Assembly (NCBI RefSeq): GCF_902728235.1
Contig: NZ_CACVBO010000001.1
Coordinates: 1,614,501-1,678,500 of the forward strand
Direction of reading: 5' to 3'
Length of the DNA: 64,000 nt
Origin: Lentimonas sp. CC4
Lineage (GTDB): Bacteria; Verrucomicrobiota; Verrucomicrobiia; Opitutales; Coraliomargaritaceae
Under the pieces are notes generated by a model. The model was not told the DNA's origin. It ran no database searches and saw nothing but the letters and a program-made list of their open reading frames with translations. Position numbers and translations under genes: made by a program. Positions 18,632-26,633 of this stretch are shown here, one piece after another (the first letter of the stretch is position 1; every line of letters begins with the position of its first letter).

Positions 18632-19063
18632 ATGAAACTAATACGCTACAAATATCCACAAGCAACTGGCCCTGCGGCCTTAAATCGTCTTCTGAACTTT
18701 GGGGTGCCTTCATCTGAGCGCTTTAGCGGTTTACTCGAAGGGTTTTTAGGTTCTGGCGTCGGGTGCCGCCAACCTGCGGCCGATCTCTATGAAGATGATG
18801 CGAACTTCTACGTTCGCATGGAACTGCCCGGCATTCCGAAGGCACGTATCGACCTCCAGATGGAGGATTCAGTGCTGATGGTCCGTAGTCAGGAGATTGA
18901 GCAGGATGGCGACTCTGAGAGTGCTGACTGCTTTCATCGCGCGGTCTCGGTGCCCGATGGGGTCGAGGTCGAGGCGATCAAGGCCAACTATCAGGACGGT
19001 ATGTTGACAGTCACGCTGCCTAAGCAAGCTGCGCCTCAGCCGCGCAAAATCACAGTCAAATAA
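18632..19063 (+). CDS. Small heat shock protein, Hsp20 family (first copy)
   Basis: 143 residues from the ATG at 18632, chosen because AAAGGA lies five nt upstream. The alpha-crystallin domain covers about 45-143: QPAADLYEDDANFYVRMELP, GIPKARIDLQMEDSVLMVRS and the closing DGMLTVTLPKQ. sHSPs are ATP-independent holdases that form oligomers; however, the C-terminal I/V-x-I/V anchor appears only as KITVK. The upstream region carries a likely sigma-54 promoter and a dyad over the ribosome binding site. A second hsp20 gene starts 32 nt downstream. Confidence 0.93.
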   Translation: MKLIRYKYPQATGPAALNRLLNFGVPSSERFSGLLEGFLGSGVGCRQPAADLYEDDANFYVRMELPGIPKARIDLQMEDSVLMVRSQEIEQDGDSESADCFHRAVSVPDGVEVEAIKANYQDGMLTVTLPKQAAPQPRKITVK

Positions 19064-19095
19064 CTTCAACTCACTAACAGAAAGGAATTATAATT

Positions 19096-19488
19096 ATGAA
19101 TACTACAGAACTTGAAAAAGAAACTAAAGCAGCACCTCGCTCGACCGTGGAGCAAGCGACCGAATGGCGCCGTCCGCATTTTGATGTGTCGGAAAGCGCC
19201 GATGCCTTTGAGGTTAAAGTCAGCCTGCCGGGTGTGAGTCGCGAGAGCGTTGATATTTCACTGGAAGGCGAAAGCCTTAGTATCATTGGCAAGCGCAGTG
19301 ATGTTAAGGTTCCGTCTGAATGGCGTCCGGTGCGGCGTGAGTTGCCACAGGGCGATTATAGGCTGAACTTCCAGTTGAATGTGTCGATCGATGAAGAGGC
19401 GATTCAGGCGCAGGTCGCCGATGGAGTGCTACAGCTGACGCTGCCGAAGGCGGATCTAGCGAAACCACGTAAAATTGTGGTGAGCTAG
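19096..19488 (+). CDS. Small heat shock protein, Hsp20 family (second copy)
   Basis: 130 residues with an AGAAAGGA ribosome binding site. The alpha-crystallin domain covers about 25-130: RRPHFDVSESADAFEVKVSL, GVSRESVDISLEGESLSIIG and DGVLQLTLPKADLAKPRKIVV. It is a diverged paralogue of the preceding gene, in the same operon, and lacks that protein's long N-terminal arm. Paired sHSPs commonly form hetero-oligomers (as IbpA/IbpB). A terminator follows. Confidence 0.93.
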   Translation: MNTTELEKETKAAPRSTVEQATEWRRPHFDVSESADAFEVKVSLPGVSRESVDISLEGESLSIIGKRSDVKVPSEWRPVRRELPQGDYRLNFQLNVSIDEEAIQAQVADGVLQLTLPKADLAKPRKIVVS

Positions 19489-19506
19489 TTCTGGGAGCAA
19501 TCAATC

Positions 19507-19539
19507 AACCGAGTGGTGCGAGACACCGCTCGGTTTTTT
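19507..19539 (+). terminator. Rho-independent terminator of the hsp20 operon
   Basis: AACCGAGTGGTG pairs with CACCGCTCGGTT (one GU pair) around a 5-nt loop, followed by a T run. Confidence 0.88.
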
Positions 19540-19789
19540 GTTGGTATTGATCCATCGCTGATTGGAGCGGCATTTTGGGGCTCTCGGGGGACTTTCCGCG
19601 CGGCGTCTTTTTTCTGATTTGCGCTTGCATTGCGGCGGGGCGCTCGTTTTCCTCTCCGCTTCTCTAATCCCGTGGGTTGGAGAGGGCTGCGGCATTACGT
19701 CTCAGTTCGTTAAAGAAATAATCAATCAATAATCGCAAAAGAAACCTTCATTTCTCCCAGAGAATTCTCTCAGGGCTTTGAACAATATC
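19540..19789 (+). promoter_or_regulatory. rpsB upstream leader region
   Basis: About 250 nt without a gene between the hsp20 terminator and rpsB. It contains a hairpin with CCTCTCC/GGAGAGG arms (19651-19685) and GC-rich blocks, which could be part of a ribosomal leader that feeds back on S2. I do not see a clear -35/-10 pair and do not recognise a named leader motif. Confidence 0.3.
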
Positions 19790-20596
19790 ATGGATACAAC
19801 ACCAAAAGACCTTCTCGACGCAGGCGTTCACTTCGGCCACCAGCTCCGCCGCTGGAATCCAAAGTCGAAGCCATACGTTTTCGATAACCGCAACGGCATC
19901 TCCATCATCGATTTGGAGCAGACTCACGCGCTCCTTGAAAAAGCATATGCTTTCATCGAAGAGACCGTTGCTGCAGGTAAAGACGTGCTTTTCATCGGCA
20001 CTAAGAAGCAAGCGCAAGAAATCATGCGTGAAGCGGCAACTGCTTGCCAAATGCCTTTCTGCGTAAACCGCTGGATGGGTGGAGGCCTCACTAATTTCGC
20101 AACTATCAAGACATCTCTCGGTAAATACCGTAAGTTCCTCAAGATGGATGCAGACGGCAGCCTTGAAAAACTTCCAGGTAAGGAAGAGGCAGCAATCCGC
20201 CGCCAAATGAGCCGCATGAACCGTAACTTCGAAGGTATGCTCAACGTTGGTGAGCTTCCAGCAGCATTGTTTGTTGTTGATACTAAGAACGAAGAAATCG
20301 CAGTGGCTGAAGCAAATCGCCTCGGTATCCCTGTTATCGGTTTGGTTGATACCAACTCTGACCCAACAGTCCTCGACTTCCCGATCCCGGGCAATGACGA
20401 CGCTGTTAAGTCGATCCGTATCATCGTTGAAACCATCCTCGAAGCCGCTCAAAACGGTCTTGCTCATCGCGAAGCGAAGAAGGTGCAGAAGAGCGCTCCT
20501 TTGGTTCGTGAGCAAACTTTCGAGCAGCAAGAAGATGTCGACGTGACACTTCCAGCTGGTTACGGCGAAGACGAAGCAAAGCCTGCTGCTGAGTAA
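19790..20596 (+). CDS. rpsB: 30S ribosomal protein uS2
   Basis: 268 residues starting at ATG 19790 (MDTTPKDLLDAGVHFGHQ); an upstream in-frame TTG is not needed. Diagnostic segments: GVHFGHQLRRWNPKSKPY, FIGTKKQAQEIMREAA, NRWMGGGLTNF, ALFVVDTKNEEIAVAEANRL and GLVDTNSDP. It binds the 30S head and is needed for bS1 assembly. Codon choice is more uniform than in the neighbours, as expected of a highly expressed gene. It is followed by tsf, the conserved rpsB-tsf pair. Confidence 0.96.
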   Translation: MDTTPKDLLDAGVHFGHQLRRWNPKSKPYVFDNRNGISIIDLEQTHALLEKAYAFIEETVAAGKDVLFIGTKKQAQEIMREAATACQMPFCVNRWMGGGLTNFATIKTSLGKYRKFLKMDADGSLEKLPGKEEAAIRRQMSRMNRNFEGMLNVGELPAALFVVDTKNEEIAVAEANRLGIPVIGLVDTNSDPTVLDFPIPGNDDAVKSIRIIVETILEAAQNGLAHREAKKVQKSAPLVREQTFEQQEDVDVTLPAGYGEDEAKPAAE

Positions 20597-20651
20597 TCAG
20601 TGTCAGTGCTCTCTTAATTTTTCACATTATTAAAAGCTAAAATATAGAAAC

Positions 20652-21245
20652 ATGAGTGTTCAAATTACAGCAAAGATGGTTGGCGAACTGCGCGAAAGCA
20701 CAGGTGCTGGACTAATGAATTGTAAAAAGGCGTTGGTTGAAACTAACGGCAACTTCGAAGAAGCAGCAGCATTGCTCCGTAAGAAGGGTGAAGCGACAGC
20801 AGCTAAGAAGGCTGGTCGTGATGCGTCTGAAGGTATCATTGAGACTTACATCCACCTCGGTGGTAAGGTCGGCGTGATGGTTGAGCTTAACTGCGAAAGT
20901 GATTTCGTTGCTAAGACTGACGACTTCAAGCAGCTTGTTCGCGACATCGCGATGCACATCGCAGCGGTTAACCCAGTTTGCGTATCTCGCGACGATATCG
21001 ATCCTGCGATCATCGACGCTGAGCGTAAGATTGCTGAAGGCCAAGCCGAAGGTAAGCCAGAGCAAGCGGTTGCTAAGATCGTTGAAGGTAAGCTCAACAA
21101 GTTCCTCGCTGAATCTTGCCTTCTTGAGCAAGCATACGTGAAGAACCCTGATCAAACTGTTCAGGAGCTCCTCACTGCGATGATCGCCAAGATGGGCGAG
21201 AACATGGTTGTTAAGCGTTTCGCTCGCTTCCAAGTCGGCGCTTAA
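20652..21245 (+). CDS. tsf: Elongation factor Ts
   Basis: 197 residues, the short EF-Ts form (as in Thermus) with one core subdomain, versus about 283 in E. coli. An N-terminal UBA-like domain (MVGELRESTGAGLMNCKKAL) precedes the catalytic core with the EF-Tu-contacting SDFVAKTDDF motif and IAMHIAAVNP. It recycles EF-Tu by nucleotide exchange. It lies 55 nt after rpsB, with a strong terminator after it. Confidence 0.96.
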   Translation: MSVQITAKMVGELRESTGAGLMNCKKALVETNGNFEEAAALLRKKGEATAAKKAGRDASEGIIETYIHLGGKVGVMVELNCESDFVAKTDDFKQLVRDIAMHIAAVNPVCVSRDDIDPAIIDAERKIAEGQAEGKPEQAVAKIVEGKLNKFLAESCLLEQAYVKNPDQTVQELLTAMIAKMGENMVVKRFARFQVGA

Positions 21246-21270
21246 GACGTCTTCGTTTTATAACATTTCA

Positions 21271-21305
21271 AAAAGCCCTTCGTTCTCTGAGCGAAGGGCT
21301 TTTTT
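21271..21305 (+). terminator. Rho-independent terminator of rpsB-tsf
   Basis: AAAAGCCCTTCG pairs with CGAAGGGCTTTT, with a loop of about 9 nt, followed by further T residues. Confidence 0.9.
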
Positions 21306-21307
21306 GT

Positions 21308-21367
21308 GTAGAAGCGACACTCTTGTCGCTTTGGGCAGCGTGAAAGCGACAAGAGTGTCGCTTCTAC
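21308..21367. repeat. Repeat D, copy 1: paired-hairpin palindrome
   Basis: A 60-bp palindromic element with termini GTAGAAGCGAC and GTCGCTTCTAC. It is built from two back-to-back small hairpins (AGCGAC-ACTCTT-GTCGCT and AGCGAC-AAGAGT-GTCGCT) separated by a short spacer. Related copies are at 24461-24518 and 38451-38506, where the inner stems read GCGGC/GCCGC instead, a compensatory change. It lies between the tsf terminator and the convergent phosphatase gene. Confidence 0.8.
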
Positions 21368-21374
21368 TATTCGC

Positions 21375-22391
21375 CTACGGCACGAGCTTCGCCAGCGCGC
21401 CCTTGAGCGCGGGGCGGATGTGGCGTGCCAGGTCTTCGTTGGCATAGGCCACCCAGTTCACCGCACTGGTGGTGTCGAGTGGGCAATTGAGTGGACTGCC
21501 ATCGGGGTGTTCGACGATGCAGCCAGCTTCTTCCAGGATCAGGGCGCAGCACACATCATAGGGGTGAGCACTGAGATTTTCTTCGATATCGAGCACACGA
21601 AATGCGATGGGGCGAATGTCGGCGATGAAGCGATCGTGCCCACTAAGGATTTCGTAGAATTGCCCCCCGCTTGAGATATATTGATCGTTGAAAACAAGTG
21701 GAGTGCCGTCGGTGGAGTCGCCATAAAGCGTTTCCCATAGTTGCTCTTCGATCTGTGCGAGCAAGGTGCTGCCTGCAGGGAAGAAACGGCAGATCGTGCC
21801 GAAGGCGTGTTGCACATCATTGGCTTTGCTTGGCTGCAACTCGACCGGGGCTTGGCTGAAGTCGTTACGAATATCAAAGGCGGTTGTGAGCATGCCTCCG
21901 CCGCGTGTCGCGCTGAGTTGATCGGCTCGCCATTGTCGCGTGGTCGGGATTTCGGTCATCGCCGAGACTTCGATGTCAGCCAATGTGTTAGCGCTGCCAC
22001 GTTGCGGTGCGATACCGGCTAGGATCCAAGCGGAGCGCTTATCATACATGATGCCACGGGTGCCGTCGATTGGATCAATGATGCATTTTAGCGTGGTGGC
22101 TTCGATCGCAGTGCCTTTGGGGCAACAAAGCGTTTCGCTGTCTTCGAGCCCTTCCATGATAATTTGCACGGGCCATTCGGCTGACCAATTAGCTTCGAAC
22201 CAAGTCAGGATTGCTTGATCCGCGACGACATCGATCGCGTAGATGACATCCGCAGCTGTTTTTTCGGATATTGCGGCGAGCTCGTTTGTGTTACGCTTGG
22301 TGCGTTCCGCGAGAATGGTTTCGAGGATGAAGTGCTGTAGATCACAGAGAGATTGGCGCAGTGTTTCTTTGTCCGTCGCAGAAAGTGTCAT
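21375..22391 (-). CDS. Inositol monophosphatase family protein
   Basis: 338 residues. The metal/phosphate motif IDPIDGT is at 105-111 and the earlier acidic ligand EGLED at 80-84. The C-terminal motif YDVCCALILEEAGCIVEHPDG corresponds to the WD-x(0-1)-AAG..I...G segment in a diverged form. The superfamily covers inositol monophosphatases, FBPases and PAP phosphatases; several insertions make this a long, divergent member, so the substrate is open. It is convergent with tsf and divergent from manC. Confidence 0.82.
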   Translation of the reverse strand: MTLSATDKETLRQSLCDLQHFILETILAERTKRNTNELAAISEKTAADVIYAIDVVADQAILTWFEANWSAEWPVQIIMEGLEDSETLCCPKGTAIEATTLKCIIDPIDGTRGIMYDKRSAWILAGIAPQRGSANTLADIEVSAMTEIPTTRQWRADQLSATRGGGMLTTAFDIRNDFSQAPVELQPSKANDVQHAFGTICRFFPAGSTLLAQIEEQLWETLYGDSTDGTPLVFNDQYISSGGQFYEILSGHDRFIADIRPIAFRVLDIEENLSAHPYDVCCALILEEAGCIVEHPDGSPLNCPLDTTSAVNWVAYANEDLARHIRPALKGALAKLVP

Positions 22392-22514
22392 GCGAGTAGA
22401 TACAGCACGTGATGGCGCTCAGGTCTAAACTATTTGTTGATTCTATCGGTAGCTTACTTGGTTCTTAGTGGCTTCTGTCTTGCCATTATTAACACACCCA
22501 GTAAGTGTTGAGAG

Positions 22515-23606
22515 ATGTCAAATAGATATGTAGTGATCATGGCTGGTGGCCGCGGTGAACGTTTTTGGCCTGAGAGCCGTTTGGCTTGTCCGAAGCAATT
22601 GTTACCGATCGTCGGTGATAAGGCCATGCTGGCTCAGACTATTGATCGCTTGGAGGGACTCGTCTCGCCGAAGGATGTGTTTGTCATTACCAACGTTGAG
22701 CAGCGCGACGCAGTGCTTGAGGTCTGCCCTGAACTCGACCCGGCTAAAGTGATCGGCGAACCTGTTGGTCGCGATACTGCTGCGGCTGTCGGATTGGCAA
22801 CGATCTTGGTGGCACGTGAAAATCCAAACGCGTCATTCGCGATGTTGCCAGCCGATGCGGTGATTCATGATGCAGAGGCCTTACGTTCCACTTTGGAAAC
22901 TGCATTTGAAGCGGCAGAGGCAAAGCCTGTGTTAGCGACGGTGGGTATAACCGCGGTGTTCCCTGCGACGGGTTACGGCTATATTCAACAGGACGAATTG
23001 CTCGGGGAGTTTGCCGGGCGCGAGGTTTTTAATGTTAAACGTTTCGTGGAGAAGCCGAACCTTGAGACTGCTCAAAGTTATCTCGATTCAGGAGATTATT
23101 TTTGGAATGCAGGCATGTTCGTTTGGTCGGTCGCTTCGATCACCGCCGAGCTAGAAAAGAATACACCGTCACTTTGGGCTGCGTTACAGGCGATTGAAGT
23201 TGGTCTTGCGGCAGGCACTGCGATTGATCCATTACTAGAGGAGCACTATCCCAGCTTGGAAAAAATATCGGTCGATTATGCGATCATTGAAAAGGCAGCT
23301 AATGTCGTCATGGTCGAGTCTGGTTTTGATTGGGACGACGTGGGCGAATGGCCGGCTGTGGAACGCCACTATCCTGCTGATGATGCGGGCAATGTGGTTC
23401 GCGGCACTGCGCATGTGCAGGACTCCAGCAACAACATCGTGTTCTCTCGCGATGAGGATCATCTGGTCGCGCTGCTCGGCGTTGAGGATTTGATTGTGGT
23501 CAAAACGGGCGATGCCACGCTTGTCTGCCACAAAGACAAGGCGCAGGAAATCAAATCACTGGTGCAAGCCATCGGCGCGAAGGAAGCATTTAAGCATTTG
23601 ATGTAA
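22515..23606 (+). CDS. manC: Mannose-1-phosphate guanylyltransferase
   Basis: 363 residues. The nucleotidyltransferase signature is MAGGRGERFWPESRLACPKQ (about 10-29), followed by GRDTAAAVGLATI, MLPADAVI, TGYGYIQQDE, FVEKPNLETA, DYFWNAGMFVW, DYAIIEKA and DWDDVGEW, all typical of GDP-mannose pyrophosphorylases. It makes GDP-mannose from mannose-1-phosphate and GTP for glycans such as exopolysaccharide or O-antigen. It lacks the C-terminal isomerase domain of bifunctional ManC/AlgA. A role with the export locus at the left edge is possible but not shown. Confidence 0.93.
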   Translation: MSNRYVVIMAGGRGERFWPESRLACPKQLLPIVGDKAMLAQTIDRLEGLVSPKDVFVITNVEQRDAVLEVCPELDPAKVIGEPVGRDTAAAVGLATILVARENPNASFAMLPADAVIHDAEALRSTLETAFEAAEAKPVLATVGITAVFPATGYGYIQQDELLGEFAGREVFNVKRFVEKPNLETAQSYLDSGDYFWNAGMFVWSVASITAELEKNTPSLWAALQAIEVGLAAGTAIDPLLEEHYPSLEKISVDYAIIEKAANVVMVESGFDWDDVGEWPAVERHYPADDAGNVVRGTAHVQDSSNNIVFSRDEDHLVALLGVEDLIVVKTGDATLVCHKDKAQEIKSLVQAIGAKEAFKHLM

Positions 23607-23681
23607 GTTCGCCACTTCATTTGATCTGTTTTGAGTTTCAAGTGTTAGGTCTCATCTTTCCGGTTTCAGCTCTCTTAATTT

Positions 23682-24128
23682 ATGAACTACTTAGGCATCG
23701 ATTGGGGAGAGAAGCGGATCGGTCTCGCGCACGCCGACGAGGTAGGCATCGCCGTGCCGTTGCCTGCTGCGGTGGGCACGACCAAAAAAGCGCGTCTGCA
23801 GCATATCGAAGCGATGATTAAGCAGCGCCGTATTCACGAGATCGTCTGTGGCTATCCGCTCAACATGGATGGCTCGGTTGGCTTTAAGGCCAAAGAAGTG
23901 GATGTGTTTATTGAGGAGATCGAGAAGCGCTTTAAGTTGCCGGTTCATCGCATTGACGAACGGCTATCGAGTCACTCCGTGGAGCAGGGGTTAAAGCAGC
24001 AAAAAAAGAAGCTCGATCGCCGCAGTGGTGAGATTGATTCCCGCGCCGCGGCGTTGATTCTTCAGGATTTTATCGAGGAGCAAGGCCTCAACGCGCCGAT
24101 GGCGTTCCCGGAAGAAGAGGGCTATTGA
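23682..24128 (+). CDS. ruvX: Holliday junction resolvase-like protein RuvX/YqgF
   Basis: 148 residues, RNase H-fold. Motifs: LGIDWGEKRIGLAHADE (catalytic Asp), GYPLNMDGSVG, and DERLSSHSVEQ with later IDSRAAALILQDFIE. YqgF proteins process 16S rRNA 5' ends and may act on Holliday junctions. The stop codon is formed by the first unit of a 7-bp repeat (GAGAAGT, GAGACAG) that runs into a long inverted repeat. Confidence 0.92.
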   Translation: MNYLGIDWGEKRIGLAHADEVGIAVPLPAAVGTTKKARLQHIEAMIKQRRIHEIVCGYPLNMDGSVGFKAKEVDVFIEEIEKRFKLPVHRIDERLSSHSVEQGLKQQKKKLDRRSGEIDSRAAALILQDFIEEQGLNAPMAFPEEEGY

Positions 24129-24131
24129 GAA

Positions 24132-24235
24132 GTGAGACAGACATTGCTACGCCATCATCTCCGGCAGACCTCCGTCCTGTCTGTTGTATGAGAGTTACAG
24201 GCCGGCCGGAGGTGTTCTAGCAATGTCTGTTTCAC
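24132..24235. repeat. Long imperfect palindrome (repeat C) after ruvX
   Basis: Arms of 18 nt, GTGAGACAGACATTGCTA (24132-24149) and TAGCAATGTCTGTTTCAC (24218-24235), match with one mismatch. Inside are nested CCGGCAGACCTCCG and CCGGCCGGAGG blocks. The outer arm sequence recurs in the repeat after the REC-kinase gene (GTGAAACAGACATTCCTG, near 35612), so it belongs to a dispersed family. Confidence 0.75.
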
Positions 24236-24332
24236 CACTGATTGGATAGATATCGTGAGGATTTCGCAAATTCTCTCAATTCCTGACTTGACCAGTTGGC
24301 GGTGGGGAGGACATCTTACGCGCTTCGATAAC

Positions 24333-24408
<76 letters not shown>

Positions 24409-24418
24409 GTTCAATTAC

Positions 24419-24450
24419 AAAAAAGCCAGCACTTCGTTGCTGGCTTTTTT
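24419..24450 (+). terminator. Rho-independent terminator of tRNA-Gly
   Basis: AAAAAAGCCAGC pairs perfectly with GCTGGCTTTTTT around an 8-nt loop. Confidence 0.92.
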
Positions 24451-24460
24451 GTGTTCTAAG

Positions 24461-24518
24461 GTAGAAGCGGCATCTTGCCGCTTGCCGGGTATGGAAAGCG
24501 GCTGGAAGCCGCTTCTAC
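24461..24518. repeat. Repeat D, copy 2: paired-hairpin palindrome
   Basis: A 58-bp element with termini GTAGAAGCGGC and GCCGCTTCTAC, made of hairpins AGCGGC-ATCTT-GCCGCT and AGCGGC-TGGAA-GCCGCT. It sits between the tRNA-Gly terminator and the end of the first VWA gene. It has the same plan as copies 1 and 3, with different stem bases that still pair. Confidence 0.8.
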
Positions 24519-24523
24519 TGTTT

Positions 24524-25516
24524 TTAGATCCTCGGTTTGAGAATTAGCACGCCGTCGTGGGCTTCGGCGATTTCGCGCATGATGTTGGCGAAGCGAGTGT
24601 TGCCTTGTGGGGCGCCGAGTTGGAAGGGGTTGATGAGTGTGGGGAATCCGATGGCGCTGACCGAAACACGACGTTTGCCTGTTACTGGATCACGTGGGTT
24701 GAGTCGGTCGAGCTTGATGAGGAAACTTTGGGTGGAGCCGCGGAAGTCGTCGCCGATCACGTAGAGACTCATGTTGTCGTTGGGGCCAATGTCGGTGCTG
24801 AGGTCTCGAAAGGCTCTACGCACGCCTGGTTCGGGGTCGCTGACCGAGAGAATTGGGTAGTTCAGCACAGAGCGCAGCGCCTTATCGCGCAGCCCCCGAG
24901 TGTCAGGAAGCCAGCGGGCTCTGCCGTCGCGCATCATATAGTTCCCGCTGGTATCGATAAATTGAATACTCTTCACCTCGGGCAGACTATCGAGGAGTTC
25001 GGTGATTTGCTCGATCACGCCGTAGTGCAGCTGGTTGGTCATCTGGTTACGCATACTGCCTGACGTATCGATAATGAAGGCGACGTGTGTGGCATCGGCG
25101 GGCAATCCGATCGGCGGGAGGTCCTCGTGTTTAAAGCTTTTGAGCAGTCGGTTGGCTTCGGCTGCGGCTTGTTGACTGGTGCTGAGGTTGGCTTGCTTAG
25201 AGTCGAATTCTTGTTGGAGGTCGGCGAGGGTCGACTCTAGTTCTTGAATAATCGAGTTGATGCGCTGACGCTCTTGCTCGGTTTCTTTGCTATGGATGGA
25301 GGCTTCGAGCAACGCGGCTTTATCGGCGACGTCGGCCTCGAGTTGAGCGAGTTGCGCGCGCATCGTTTGCAGTGTGGGGTCGTCAACTTCGCTTTCGACG
25401 CCAGCCTTGCCCGAGCCGATGGAGAGGATGAATAGCAACAGAATCGCTCCAAACCCACAGCAGAGGCAGTCCAGAAAGGAGAGGCTGAATACCTCGATCT
25501 GTTTTCGTTTGATCAT
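24524..25516 (-). CDS. Membrane-anchored VWA-domain protein with ExbD/TolR-like N-terminus
   Basis: 330 residues. A short cytoplasmic N-terminus leads to one transmembrane helix (about 13-33) starting SLSFLDCLCCGFGA, with an aspartate (D16) at the position of the proton-relay Asp of ExbD/TolR/MotB anchors. A coiled coil follows (about 50-130), then a von Willebrand A domain with an intact MIDAS start, DTSGS (150-154). By this topology the VWA domain is periplasmic. It is the last gene of a three-gene operon with a TolQ-like channel and a second VWA protein. The function is not known to me. Confidence 0.82.
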   Translation of the reverse strand: MIKRKQIEVFSLSFLDCLCCGFGAILLLFILSIGSGKAGVESEVDDPTLQTMRAQLAQLEADVADKAALLEASIHSKETEQERQRINSIIQELESTLADLQQEFDSKQANLSTSQQAAAEANRLLKSFKHEDLPPIGLPADATHVAFIIDTSGSMRNQMTNQLHYGVIEQITELLDSLPEVKSIQFIDTSGNYMMRDGRARWLPDTRGLRDKALRSVLNYPILSVSDPEPGVRRAFRDLSTDIGPNDNMSLYVIGDDFRGSTQSFLIKLDRLNPRDPVTGKRRVSVSAIGFPTLINPFQLGAPQGNTRFANIMREIAEAHDGVLILKPRI

Positions 25517-25592
25517 TAATTAAATAGGTGATGGCTAATCGATAATAGCTAAATGATTTGTCATTAGAAATTAGTTCTTCGCCATCGCCTCG

Positions 25593-26606
25593 TTAGAGGC
25601 TCGGCCAATCGTTGTCGGGGATGAGGGTGATGCCATTGGTGCGGGCGCTTAGTTTCCAGTAGAGGCCTGCTGCAGAGGGATCGCCTTCGAAGGGGAATAG
25701 GATGGCATTAAATGGGTAGTTCGGGCGTGTGCCCATTGCAGTGTTGAAGAGTTTCACGCGATCGGCCTCTGATAGGCTTCGTTGGGTCGGGTTGGGGGCT
25801 GTCGGTAGGCCATCGCCGATGAGGAGTAGGCTGCTGGGGCGATTCTTGAGTTGGCCAACGATGCGTAGAGCCTTGGATAGATCGGCTCCGCCGGAGGCTT
25901 CGAGTTTGTCGAGCCGCTCAAGTGCGGCGAGCAGGGCGCTGTTATCATAAGGGTCGATGTAGGGGCTGTTGGGATTCCCTGACAGTGGGCTAGCGCTTTC
26001 ATTCATTTGAAAGATTGCGACTGTGGTGCCTTGCGGGATTGCGGCGAGCACGGCGCGCACGGCGGCTTTGGCTCGGAGCCATTTTTCGGAAGTCGCACCG
26101 CTGCCAGCTTGAATGATCGCGATCGCGCTCTTGGCATCTTTGCCGAGCATGCTACCGGAACTTTCGAGTAGGATCACGGCGCGTGGGCCGCGTAGTTTGA
26201 GTCCAGAGAGGTAGCTTTGATCGGCGGACGGACGGTTGAGCCCTGCGACGGCGTCGACGGCCTCTGTCTCGGTTTCGAGTGAGGCGAGTGCTTCGGCTCT
26301 GTCTTCGATGGCTTTGGCGAGGCGCTCTTGTTCGGCGGCGAGCTCTGCGACGCTTGTGGCGTTGGCGTCAGGCTGTGGATCGAGTGCCGCGATGTCTTTC
26401 TCTAATGCTTTCTGTTGGGCTTCAGCCTCCTCGATCGCTTCTTGCAGGGTTGCTTCGGCTGCGAGTGATTGCGTGGCCTCTTCTTTGGACTCTGTGATCT
26501 GGCTTTTGGCGGTGAGAATGAAGAGCAGCAGCACGGCACCGAAGCCGCAGCAAATACAGTCTATAAAAGACAGTGCGGAGCTTTGTGCTTCTCGGCGGCG
26601 TTTCAT
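25593..26606 (-). CDS. Second membrane-anchored VWA-like protein with ExbD/TolR-like N-terminus
   Basis: 337 residues, a paralogue in plan of the neighbouring VWA protein. The anchor ALSFIDCICCGFGAVLLLFI places D16, C17, C19 and C20 at the same positions as in the partner. A helical region (about 45-118) leads to a VWA-like domain. Its MIDAS start is ESSGS (148-152): Glu replaces the first Asp, so metal binding may be altered. The C-terminus (ITLIPDNDWPSL) differs from the partner. It lies between the channel gene (27-nt gap) and the other VWA gene (76-nt gap). Confidence 0.8.
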   Translation of the reverse strand: MKRRREAQSSALSFIDCICCGFGAVLLLFILTAKSQITESKEEATQSLAAEATLQEAIEEAEAQQKALEKDIAALDPQPDANATSVAELAAEQERLAKAIEDRAEALASLETETEAVDAVAGLNRPSADQSYLSGLKLRGPRAVILLESSGSMLGKDAKSAIAIIQAGSGATSEKWLRAKAAVRAVLAAIPQGTTVAIFQMNESASPLSGNPNSPYIDPYDNSALLAALERLDKLEASGGADLSKALRIVGQLKNRPSSLLLIGDGLPTAPNPTQRSLSEADRVKLFNTAMGTRPNYPFNAILFPFEGDPSAAGLYWKLSARTNGITLIPDNDWPSL

Positions 26607-26633
26607 CAGAGTGAGAGTGAGAGTGACGAGGGC

